DNA of 64,000 nucleotides from Saccharibacillus deserti (GTDB lineage Bacteria; Bacillota; Bacilli; Paenibacillales; Paenibacillaceae), in NCBI RefSeq assembly GCF_013618475.1, contig NZ_JABJVN010000003.1, forward strand, positions 124,001-188,000. The letters are read 5' to 3'. Position 1 is the first letter of the stretch. Each line of letters opens with the position of its first letter. Shown here one piece after another: positions 7,559 to 14,423 of this stretch. Position numbers and translations under genes: made by a program. The notes beneath the pieces are model-generated. The model ran no database searches. It was given only the letters and a program-made list of their open reading frames with translations, and had not been told where the DNA came from.

Positions 7559-8422
7559 TTATGTTGCCGCTCCGCCGCTTCCGTATTCTTCCGCATACCA
7601 GTCGATCATCCGGCGCGCGATACTGCCCCGGGGCGGAATATTCGGCAGTTCGTCCGGGCCGAACCAGTTCGCTTCCGCGATTTCTTCGCCGTCGACCGCA
7701 ATCTCGCCGCTTTTGTATTCCGCCACGAAGCCGATCATCAGCGAATTGGGAAAAGGCCACGGTTGGCTGTCGAAGTAACGGATCTCGCCGAGCGTGAGAC
7801 CGACTTCTTCCATCGTCTCGCGCCGCACGCAGTCTTCGAGTGTCTCTCCGGCTTCGAGGAAGCCCGCGATCAGACCGTGCATTTTGTTCGGGAAACGGGC
7901 CGAGTGCGCCAGCAGGATCTTGCCGTCTTTGAGAATGGCGGTGATGACGGCCGGCGAGATACGCGGATAATGGCTGAGCCCGCAGTTGGGACAGACTTTG
8001 GCGTGTTCGTGCCCGGCATTCGCAAGCGTCGTGCCGCAGCGTCCGCAGAAGCGGTGGGTCGCATCCCAGTTCAGCATTTGCAGCGCGCGTCCGGCGACAT
8101 GAAACAGATCTTCGTCCATGCTGCCGTACAGAGGGCGCAGCGAATGGAACGAAGAACCGGCAGGCGGCACGGCGTCTTCCGGCGCTTCGGCGGCATAACA
8201 GGGCGCGCCGTCCAGCAGGCCGATAAACAGCGAGCGAACCGGCGCAAAGCCCAGCGAGTCCGAATGAAGGGCGCTCGGAATAGCGGCAATCCCTTCCCGG
8301 TCGTTCAGCAGCAGTTGGCCGGTCGTCGACAAGAACACGAACCAGTAGGCCGGTCGGTCCGAAGGCTCCGCGCTCAGCGCGGGGATGTAGCGGTCGTAGA
8401 TGCTCGGTTTGGAAATAGGCAC
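7559..8422 (-). CDS. nudC: NAD+ diphosphatase / NADH pyrophosphatase NudC
   Basis: 287 aa from a GTG at 8422 with AAAGG upstream; an in-frame TTG at 8503 would add 27 residues that look non-coding. The zinc ribbon is FCGRCG...VCPNCG, followed by the Nudix box GFLEAGETLEDCVRRETMEE (GX5EX7REUXEE) and the NudC-specific SQPWPFPNSLMIGF right after it. The enzyme hydrolyses NAD(H) to NMN(H) and AMP and can remove NAD caps from RNA. It is transcribed leftward, with a 220-base gap containing no recognisable gene before the CDF transporter. Confidence 0.93.
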   Translation of the reverse strand: MPISKPSIYDRYIPALSAEPSDRPAYWFVFLSTTGQLLLNDREGIAAIPSALHSDSLGFAPVRSLFIGLLDGAPCYAAEAPEDAVPPAGSSFHSLRPLYGSMDEDLFHVAGRALQMLNWDATHRFCGRCGTTLANAGHEHAKVCPNCGLSHYPRISPAVITAILKDGKILLAHSARFPNKMHGLIAGFLEAGETLEDCVRRETMEEVGLTLGEIRYFDSQPWPFPNSLMIGFVAEYKSGEIAVDGEEIAEANWFGPDELPNIPPRGSIARRMIDWYAEEYGSGGAAT

Positions 8423-8496
8423 GGTAACAGAACCTTTCGGAGTGGATTGATCAAGCTTTAGGTGCGTTTGAAGAGGGCGTAACCTTACCTTTAGCG

Positions 8497-8523
8497 TTGA
8501 CAAGGTACAGTCTTTCTTATTAT
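8497..8523 (+). promoter_or_regulatory. Predicted promoter of the aldolase-like gene
   Basis: Consensus -35 TTGACA at 8497-8502 with TATTAT at 8518-8523 (15 bp) or TTATGA at 8520-8525 (17 bp) as -10. The leader to 8624 is about 90 bases and ends in an AAAAGGAGG site. Confidence 0.6.
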
Positions 8524-8623
8524 GAGAGGATAGCGGATGCGGAGCAAGAGGCGTACAATATCCGTAACAGACCCGCGGAAGCGGAAACGATGAACCTTTC
8601 GCGCAAAAGGAGGATTTTCCATC

Positions 8624-9718
8624 ATGAACCAGGCATTATCTTTGGGCGATACGTTCGCCAAAGCGCAGTACCGGACGAGCGGCAACGGCCCGCGCAATGT
8701 GAGCGTGCTGCTGGACGCGCTTCGGCATGCGGACGGCGCGGCGCCAAGCGATATGTACGGCCGCGGCGAGACGATCGGGAACTTCGAACGCAAGCTTGCG
8801 GACATGCTCGGCATGGAATCGGCGGTCTTTTTCCCGAGCGGCACCATGGCCCAGCAGATCGCGCTGCGCGTCTGGAGCGATCGCAAAGCCAGCCGGGCAG
8901 TGGCCTACCATCCGCTCTGCCATCTGGAGATTCACGAACAGGACGGTTTAAAAGAACTGCATCATCTGGAACCGGTGCTGCTGGCGGATCCCGACCGGCT
9001 GATTACGCTGAGCGACGTCAAAGCCATGCCGGACAACATCGCCTGCCTGCTGCTTGAGCTGCCCCAGCGCGAGATCGGCGGCCAACTGCCGGAATATGCG
9101 GAGCTGGAAGCGATCTCGGCTTACTGCCGGGATCGCGGGATCGCCCTGCACCTCGACGGCGCACGGCTGTTCGAGATTCTGCCGCATTACGGCAAAACGG
9201 CGGCCGAAGTCTGCGCGCTGTTCGACAGCGTCTATATCTCGTTCTACAAAGGCATAGGCGGAATCGCCGGCGCAATGCTGCTCGGAGACGCCGATCTGTC
9301 GGAGCAGGCGAAAATCTGGAAAAGACGCCACGGCGGCGATCTGATCAGTCTGTATCCGTACATTCTCAGCTCGGACTATTACCTCGAGCTGCGTCTGCCG
9401 CGGATGGCGAGGTACTATGAGGAAGCCCGGGAGCTTGCGGCCTTGTACAACGCCTGCGAAGGGATTCGGACACAGCCGGAAGTCCCGGTCTCGAATATGT
9501 TCCACCTGCATATCGAAGCCCCGGCGGACAAGGCGGCGGGCGTGATTGCGCATGTGCAGGCGGAAACGGGCGTTGCGCTGGCCGCCTATTTGAAAGCGGT
9601 CGGCAGGTCGTCCTGCTCGACGGAAATCTCGATCGGCGACCTGTACCGGGAAGTGCCGAAAGAGAAACTGCGCGAAGCGATCGCCCTGCTTGAAAAGGGG
9701 CTGGCGGCGCAGGCTTAA
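8624..9718 (+). CDS. Threonine-aldolase-like PLP enzyme (beta-eliminating lyase family)
   Basis: 364 aa, ATG preceded by AAAAGGAGGATTTTCC. It is a fold-type I PLP enzyme of the PF01212 family: MYGRGETIGNFERKLADMLG at the N-terminus, FFPSGTMAQQIALR contacting the phosphate, LHLDGARLFE with the Asp that pairs with the pyridine nitrogen, and ISFYKGIGG with the Schiff-base Lys. Low-specificity threonine aldolases cleave L-threonine or beta-hydroxy amino acids to glycine and an aldehyde. The region around the lysine (FYKGIGGIAGAMLLG) differs somewhat from the usual SKGLGAPVG, so the substrate may differ. Single gene with its own promoter and terminator. Confidence 0.82.
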   Translation: MNQALSLGDTFAKAQYRTSGNGPRNVSVLLDALRHADGAAPSDMYGRGETIGNFERKLADMLGMESAVFFPSGTMAQQIALRVWSDRKASRAVAYHPLCHLEIHEQDGLKELHHLEPVLLADPDRLITLSDVKAMPDNIACLLLELPQREIGGQLPEYAELEAISAYCRDRGIALHLDGARLFEILPHYGKTAAEVCALFDSVYISFYKGIGGIAGAMLLGDADLSEQAKIWKRRHGGDLISLYPYILSSDYYLELRLPRMARYYEEARELAALYNACEGIRTQPEVPVSNMFHLHIEAPADKAAGVIAHVQAETGVALAAYLKAVGRSSCSTEISIGDLYREVPKEKLREAIALLEKGLAAQA

Positions 9719-9772
9719 GCCTGCGTGCCGTCCGTTGTCCCGAGCCTCCTTCGTCCGAATAGATTCCCCGAC

Positions 9773-9807
9773 CGCCTGAAGGATCCCGGATCCGTCAGGC
9801 GTTTTTT
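9773..9807 (+). terminator. Terminator after the aldolase-like gene
   Basis: Stem 9773-9785 with 9789-9801 (one internal mismatch), CCG loop, then six T. Confidence 0.9.
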
Positions 9808-9897
9808 GTCCTGCGCCGCTTTTTGCCGATTCCTTGGTACGGGGTGTCACATATCGGCCGCGACCGCAGTTATATACAGTGAAAGGAGGGCGGAGAT

Positions 9898-10479
9898 ATG
9901 CAGCAGCAAGACGAAAAGGAAAAACAAAAACAAAACGAAAAAGACCTGATGCCTTCGATCGAACGGGTCCGAAACGGAGAAACGGATGCCTACGGCGACA
10001 TCATCGCGGCATTTGAGAAATCGATCTATTTGTATGCTTTGTACCTGCTGAGAAACCGGGACGAAGCCGAGGACGCGGCACAGGAGATTTTTATCAAAGC
10101 GTTCCGAAAGATCGATCAATATCAAGGCGGCGTTTTTTCTTCCTGGCTCTACAAGATCGCCTACCACCACTGCCTCGACCTGCTTCGAAAAAGGAAGCGG
10201 ATCGACAAGCTGCTCGGCCGCTATATTTTGCAAAAAAAGCAGGACCTGCCGGCGCATTCCGCTTATGAAGACGAAATTTACGAGATGCTTAACGCGCTGA
10301 ACGGGGAAGAACGGCAGATTCTGCTGCTTCGTGCGCTGGAAGAATACAGTTACAAAGAAATCGGCGAGATCCTCGACATGAACCCGGTTACCGCCAGAAA
10401 GAAATATGCGCGTATTCGCCAAAAACTTTTGCAAAAAAAGGAGGGAACCAAAAATGCCAAATCCGCTAAGTTGGGATGA
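9898..10479 (+). CDS. ECF-type RNA polymerase sigma factor
   Basis: 193 aa, start after GAAAGGAGGGCGGAGAT. Region 2 (about residues 22-95) contains YLLRNRDEAEDAAQEIFIKAF and WLYKIAYHHCLDLLRKRKR, the -10 recognition and DNA-melting helices. Region 4 (about 125-180) contains LNGEERQILLLRALEEYSYKEIGEILD and MNPVTARKKYARIR, the -35 binding helix-turn-helix. The N-terminus is a charged Lys/Gln/Glu tail. The next gene overlaps its last 26 bases and encodes a membrane protein with a DUF4179 domain, the usual anti-sigma partner of this group. Their overlap implies coupled synthesis in fixed ratio. Confidence 0.92.
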   Translation: MQQQDEKEKQKQNEKDLMPSIERVRNGETDAYGDIIAAFEKSIYLYALYLLRNRDEAEDAAQEIFIKAFRKIDQYQGGVFSSWLYKIAYHHCLDLLRKRKRIDKLLGRYILQKKQDLPAHSAYEDEIYEMLNALNGEERQILLLRALEEYSYKEIGEILDMNPVTARKKYARIRQKLLQKKEGTKNAKSAKLG

Positions 10480-11566
10480 GCAGGAGATGGACGAACTGCA
10501 GCGGAAAATCCGCAATCACCCGGCACCCGTCAATCTGGTCGAATCAACGCTGAGCCGATGCCGCGAAGAAGAAGAGAGGCCGGAGCGAGCGGGGCACCGG
10601 TTCGTCAAGACCAAAATCATGGCGGCGGTCGTAGCGGCGATGGTAATCCTGTTCGGTTCAAGTTATGTCTCTCCGGCGGTAGCCGCTTCGCTGAAGCAGA
10701 TTCCCGGCGTCTCGTCGCTGTTTCGGTTCGCGAACGATCTGGGCCTGCGGACAGCGGATGAACGGGGACTGGTGATCCAAAACGATTCAGAGAGTACCCA
10801 TGAGGGGATCACGCTGAAAGCGCCGGTGGCGCTGTTCGACGGAACGCGCGTCTCGGTAGGGGTCGAGCGGGAATTTGAAGAAGCGGCGCGAAGAAGCGGC
10901 AGCCTGCTGGAGCAGATCGAGAGCTGGGAACTGTCGATCGACGGACAGCAGGATCTGCAGAAGTACGCACCGGGGTCGGTGATGTCCAAGAGCGGGGATG
11001 CGGATTCCGCCATTCTGGAAGTCTCCGATCTGAAGAACCAGGGAGGACAGCCGTTCCCGGACCGATTCGAACTGACCGTGCGGGTCCGTCTGGACGGAAT
11101 TGCCGAACGTTTCGAATTGAAAGTGCCGGTGCAGCGAACCACGGAGCCGAATCTAAGCTTCGAGACGTCGGCTTCCGCACAGAACGAAGACCTGATTTTC
11201 AAAGTGAAGAAGGTCGAACTTACGCCGGTTACGACCCAGATTACGACGGAATCGACATTTACAGATGCCGGAACGGCGCAAAAAGAACAAGCGACGTTCG
11301 CCTACGATGTGCTGGACGAGCAGGGCCGCAAGCTGCAGACGATATCGGGCGGCGGCCAACCTCTAGACGGCGCAACGATGGTGATGGACACGCGCTTCGA
11401 ACCGTTTCTTGCTACGCCGAAGAAGATCGTCATCAAGCCTTTCCGGTATGTCTATCAATCAGGCGGCGACGGCTTGTTCGCTCTGGACGAAGCCGGCAAT
11501 CCGAAGAAAAACTATCTTCCCGGGCTGGATCTTGAGATCGAAGTCGGTTCTTCGGCAGCGCAGTGA
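10454..11566 (+). CDS. Membrane anti-sigma factor with DUF4179 domain
   Basis: 370 aa from the ATG at 10454, with GGAGGGAACCAAA upstream inside the end of the sigma gene. Residues 1-50 form a cytoplasmic, charged N-terminus that would hold the sigma factor. One membrane helix follows (about 53-72, MAAVVAAMVILFGSSYVSPA). The rest is an extracytoplasmic DUF4179-type region beginning SLKQIPGVSSLF. In this family the inner segment sequesters the sigma factor until an envelope signal triggers release. No zinc-binding HxxxCxxC motif is seen, so it is not the ZAS type. The signal cannot be read from sequence. Confidence 0.85.
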   Translation: MPNPLSWDEQEMDELQRKIRNHPAPVNLVESTLSRCREEEERPERAGHRFVKTKIMAAVVAAMVILFGSSYVSPAVAASLKQIPGVSSLFRFANDLGLRTADERGLVIQNDSESTHEGITLKAPVALFDGTRVSVGVEREFEEAARRSGSLLEQIESWELSIDGQQDLQKYAPGSVMSKSGDADSAILEVSDLKNQGGQPFPDRFELTVRVRLDGIAERFELKVPVQRTTEPNLSFETSASAQNEDLIFKVKKVELTPVTTQITTESTFTDAGTAQKEQATFAYDVLDEQGRKLQTISGGGQPLDGATMVMDTRFEPFLATPKKIVIKPFRYVYQSGGDGLFALDEAGNPKKNYLPGLDLEIEVGSSAAQ

Positions 11567-11634
11567 AGCCGCAAGAAGCGCAGCGGGAGCGTCCATATGG
11601 CGGAATACCCGTTAATGGACAGCCATAAGGAATT

Positions 11635-11672
11635 AAAAAAACGGCGCCGATATTTGATCGGCGCCGTTTTTT
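11635..11672. terminator. Bidirectional terminator between the anti-sigma gene and the SDR gene
   Basis: A-run, perfect stem AACGGCGCCGAT closing a short loop, T-run; about 16 bp including the A/T tails. Confidence 0.93.
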
Positions 11673-11707
11673 AACTCTGCTTGTATACGTTCCGTTCTTC
11701 GAACTTT

Positions 11708-12571
11708 TTACGTCAAAGTCCGAAACTCTTCGCGGTAGATCCGGTCCACGTTATCCAGCACGCGCGGGGCCTGATCGGCGAATTTGAGATTTACGATGCC
11801 TTTTTTATCGAGCAGTACCCCGGGCTCGTTCCGATGGTGCCCGAACGCCGCTTCGTACAGCCGCCCGGCGCCCTGCGTCGGCGGAGCGAAGAAGAAGCGC
11901 ATCAGATAATTGACGGGGAACGGGAGGCCGGATTTTTTGCCCGGACGAAGCGTATTGTTGGGACCGGGATCGGCGCTGCGCAGCCAAAAGCCGTCCGCCG
12001 CTTCCGCCGGGGCAATCGCCTGCGTCCACAGCGACAGCGCGAGCTTGGTGTCCGCGTACGCGCCCGTCAGCGGCTTGAACGTTTTCGGCCGGGCCAGCTT
12101 GTCGGCGTCGAACGTTTTCGTGTAATTGAACGCATTCGACGATGTGCCGATCACGGTCTTCAGCGATCCGCGCAGCAGCAGCTCCTTCGTCTCGCGGTAG
12201 AGGATGTACGGCACGACCGTTTGCAGCTCGTAATGCATTTCGCGTCCCTGCGGCGAGAAGGCGAGTTCCGGCAGACTGCCGCCCGCGTTGTTGAACAGCA
12301 CGTCGATCGCCGTCTCCTCGCGCTTGATACGCTTCAGCGCGGAGGCCAGCTGACCAAAATCCGTCAGTTCCGCCTGGTAGATACGCAGCCGCCCGGCCTG
12401 GATGGCCGTCGCGGCCACTTCGTCCTCCGGGGCAAACGACGAACGGATCAGCGCGGCGACGTCCCACCCTTCCGCGAGCAGCCGGCGCGTCAGTTCCAGG
12501 CCGATGCCGTTGTTGGCGCCGGTGATCAGGGCCGTCTTGCCCGCTGTAGGAGTTGTGCGAAGATTGTTCAT
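11708..12571 (-). CDS. Short-chain dehydrogenase/reductase, MerR-controlled
   Basis: 287 aa from the ATG at 12571, chosen because GGAGG lies 8 bases upstream. TALITGANNGIG (residues 13-24) is the NAD(P)-binding TGxxxGIG. VLFNNAGG is the NNAG motif, TSSNAF supplies the Ser, and YADTK the YxxxK catalytic pair. The C-terminal half (SADPGPNNTLRPG and LLRSADAG-like surroundings) resembles the retinol-dehydrogenase/WWOX-like SDR subgroup. It probably reduces a carbonyl or aldehyde. Its promoter is a textbook MerR target and lies back-to-back with a MerR-family gene that has the NmlR/AdhR cysteine, so induction by electrophiles is a reasonable inference. Confidence 0.88.
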   Translation of the reverse strand: MNNLRTTPTAGKTALITGANNGIGLELTRRLLAEGWDVAALIRSSFAPEDEVAATAIQAGRLRIYQAELTDFGQLASALKRIKREETAIDVLFNNAGGSLPELAFSPQGREMHYELQTVVPYILYRETKELLLRGSLKTVIGTSSNAFNYTKTFDADKLARPKTFKPLTGAYADTKLALSLWTQAIAPAEAADGFWLRSADPGPNNTLRPGKKSGLPFPVNYLMRFFFAPPTQGAGRLYEAAFGHHRNEPGVLLDKKGIVNLKFADQAPRVLDNVDRIYREEFRTLT

Positions 12572-12609
12572 GTTGAATGCCTCCATTCGATGATTCGATG
12601 ATGGAGAAC

Positions 12610-12640
12610 AGCATATAACCTGGAGCCGACTCCAAGTCAA
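12610..12640 (-). promoter_or_regulatory. MerR-type promoter of the SDR gene (19-bp spacer)
   Basis: On the minus strand: -35 TTGACT (12640-12635), a 19-bp spacer and -10 TATGCT (12615-12610). The spacer holds the dyad TGGAG-N4-CTCCA (12621-12634). Over-long spacers with a centred dyad are the hallmark of promoters that MerR proteins activate by twisting the DNA. Confidence 0.8.
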
Positions 12641-12673
12641 ACGCGATCTTTCGAAAACCGCAGAATGCGTGCT

Positions 12674-12741
12674 GCTTCTTGACTTGGAGCTGGCTCACAA
12701 GTCCGCGGACGGCGTTCCGCTTCTTGACTTGGAGCTGGCTC
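12674..12741 (+). repeat. 23-bp direct repeat carrying -35 and operator half of the merR promoter
   Basis: Positions 12674-12696 and 12719-12741 are identical over 23 bases, 45 bp apart. Each contains TTGACT followed by TGGAGCTGGCTC. Only the second copy continues into a full dyad and a -10; the first ends in CACAAG and lacks a -10. The first copy may be an extra operator or a duplication scar. Confidence 0.75.
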
Positions 12742-12754
12742 CAACGGGTATACT
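12724..12754 (+). promoter_or_regulatory. MerR-type promoter of the merR gene (19-bp spacer)
   Basis: -35 TTGACT (12724-12729), spacer of 19 bp, -10 TATACT (12749-12754). The dyad TTGGAGC-TG-GCTCCAA (12729-12744) has perfect 7-bp arms and sits in the spacer, so the gene should be autoregulated. Confidence 0.85.
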
Positions 12755-12795
12755 CGGTTCAACGAATCTCAACCGATCAAAAGGAGCGATGCAAC

Positions 12796-13260
12796 GTGGC
12801 CGAACAAACGATTCTCCGGGCGGAGGAGACAGAAGGATACACGATCAAGCAAACCGCGGAACTGACCGGTCTGCCGGGAGACACGATCCGCTATTACGAG
12901 AAGATCGGGCTGCTGCCGAGAGCGAAGCGCAAAGCCAACACCCACCGGATCTATACCGAAAGCGACGTGCAGACGATGAAGCTGATCCTGTGCCTCAAAA
13001 AAACCGGCATGCCGCTGGAGGAAATGAAGCCCTATCTGGAGATGTCCCGCACCGGAGACTTGGCCGACACCCCGGAAGCGTTCGAGCGGATCCGGCAGTA
13101 TCGGGCGGAAGTGCTGGAGCAGATGTCTTCCCTGCAGACGATCGTCGATTTTATCGATCTCAAGCTGTCGCAGGGCACGCTGCTGAACAAGCAGGACTGC
13201 GCCGCCGATCCGCAGGAAGGGCCGGGTCTGCCGGCGAAGCGGGACAGTAAGTTTCGGTGA
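12796..13260 (+). CDS. MerR-family regulator, NmlR/AdhR-like
   Basis: 154 aa from a GTG at 12796 with AAAGGAG upstream. The N-terminal winged helix YTIKQTAELTGLPGDTIRYY is followed by YEKIGLLPRAKRKANTHRIY, then a long dimerisation helix (EAFERIRQYRAEVLEQMSSL). Cys66 in LILCLKKTGM lines up with the conserved thiol of the aldehyde/quinone-responsive NmlR/AdhR group (Cys52 in AdhR). It is divergent from the SDR gene, and both promoters carry the same dyad in 19-bp spacers. Predicted role is a thiol-based activator of the SDR and of itself. Confidence 0.88.
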   Translation: MAEQTILRAEETEGYTIKQTAELTGLPGDTIRYYEKIGLLPRAKRKANTHRIYTESDVQTMKLILCLKKTGMPLEEMKPYLEMSRTGDLADTPEAFERIRQYRAEVLEQMSSLQTIVDFIDLKLSQGTLLNKQDCAADPQEGPGLPAKRDSKFR

Positions 13261-13268
13261 ACGCCAAA

Positions 13269-13321
13269 AAAGCTCCGAATCCGCGTTTCCCCTGTTTGGG
13301 GGACGCGTTTTTCGGAGCTTT
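13269..13321. terminator. Terminator between merR and the converging mutarotase gene
   Basis: Outer arms 13269-13279 and 13311-13321 (AAAGCTCCGAA) with an inner GC stem (CCCC-TGTTT-GGGG). The A-run on the left makes it stronger for the minus-strand gene. Confidence 0.82.
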
Positions 13322-13370
13322 CGTTCGTGTCTTCCATTCAGTAGAACTTTTTTCGCTCCATTGATCTCGA

Positions 13371-14246
13371 TCAACCGACTTCAATCACCAAAGCCGCTTC
13401 AAAATACTCCCCAGGCTCAAGCCCCACCGCAAGCTCTTTGTCTTTCAATTCGCCGTCGAATTTATCCGCGTCCGCGAGGCCGTGCCACGGTTCGATGCAG
13501 ACGAACGGCGCGTTTTTCGGCTGCCAGACGCCCATGTACGGGAAATTCTCGTAAGCTACGGTCACGCTATGCTCGCTCTTGTCGCTTCTCAGCGCAACGC
13601 GTTCCGAGTTCACGTCGCGGAAGATCATGGCGCCTTCCTCGAACTGCGCACGCGTCAGCGGCAGTACGGTTCCTTTTTCCAATACGATCTCCGATTTGTC
13701 CGGGACCTGGATGTTGCCGCCCGTCACGAAGAAGCGCTCCAGCGTCTCTTCCTGCTCGAACTCCAACCGATAATCCTCGAATTCCCCTTCGCCGCCGATC
13801 GGGCAGTTGAACGCCGGATGCGTGCCGAGCTGGAAATGAATGCGTTTATCGTCGTCGTTATCCACCCGGTACTGGATGCGCAGGGCGGAGCCTTCCAGCG
13901 TGTAGGTGAGCGTGAGCGCGAATTTGTACGGATACATCGCCAGCGTCTCGTCGTCGTACGACAGATGGAACACGGCGCGATGGCTCTCGGAGTCGACCAA
14001 CCGAAACTCGCGGCCCCGCGCGAAACCGTGGTTTTTCAGCTCGTACGTGCCGCCTTCGGCGCGCATTTTGCCTTCGTACACCGATCCCACGATCGGGAAC
14101 AGCACCGGCGAACGGCCTGTCCAGAATGCCGCGTCGCCGCTCCACATATACTCGATGCCCGTGTCCTTGCGTTTGAAGCTGACCAGTTCCGCGCCGAGCG
14201 GCTTGATCTCGACCGCGGCCGTATCGCTGCTTAAGATTGCGTTCAT
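13371..14246 (-). CDS. Aldose 1-epimerase family protein (LacX-like mutarotase)
   Basis: 291 aa, ATG preceded by CGGAGGGAAGAACCT. The beta-sandwich mutarotase signature is present: NHGFARGREF near residue 70, THPAFNCP with the catalytic His near residue 145, and CIEPWHGLAD with the catalytic Glu near residue 255. This subgroup (LacX-type) interconverts sugar anomers, or acts on sugar phosphates, in the cytoplasm. It is divergent from the GH3 gene 177 bases away, which would be consistent with a shared role in sugar breakdown, though no shared regulator is visible. Confidence 0.88.
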   Translation of the reverse strand: MNAILSSDTAAVEIKPLGAELVSFKRKDTGIEYMWSGDAAFWTGRSPVLFPIVGSVYEGKMRAEGGTYELKNHGFARGREFRLVDSESHRAVFHLSYDDETLAMYPYKFALTLTYTLEGSALRIQYRVDNDDDKRIHFQLGTHPAFNCPIGGEGEFEDYRLEFEQEETLERFFVTGGNIQVPDKSEIVLEKGTVLPLTRAQFEEGAMIFRDVNSERVALRSDKSEHSVTVAYENFPYMGVWQPKNAPFVCIEPWHGLADADKFDGELKDKELAVGLEPGEYFEAALVIEVG

Positions 14247-14423
14247 AGGTTCTTCCCTCCGGGTGAATGATTTTGTCGAGCTTGAACTGCCTTTAGTGTA
14301 GCAAAAAAAGCTTCCGCATAAAAACGCCTTGGGCGCTTGCGGGCGGGCTTCGGGAGCGCAGATTGGCTATAATGGAGGAAAGCGCGCCATGCGCGACACA
14401 CACCCATAATGGAGGCGATTCCC

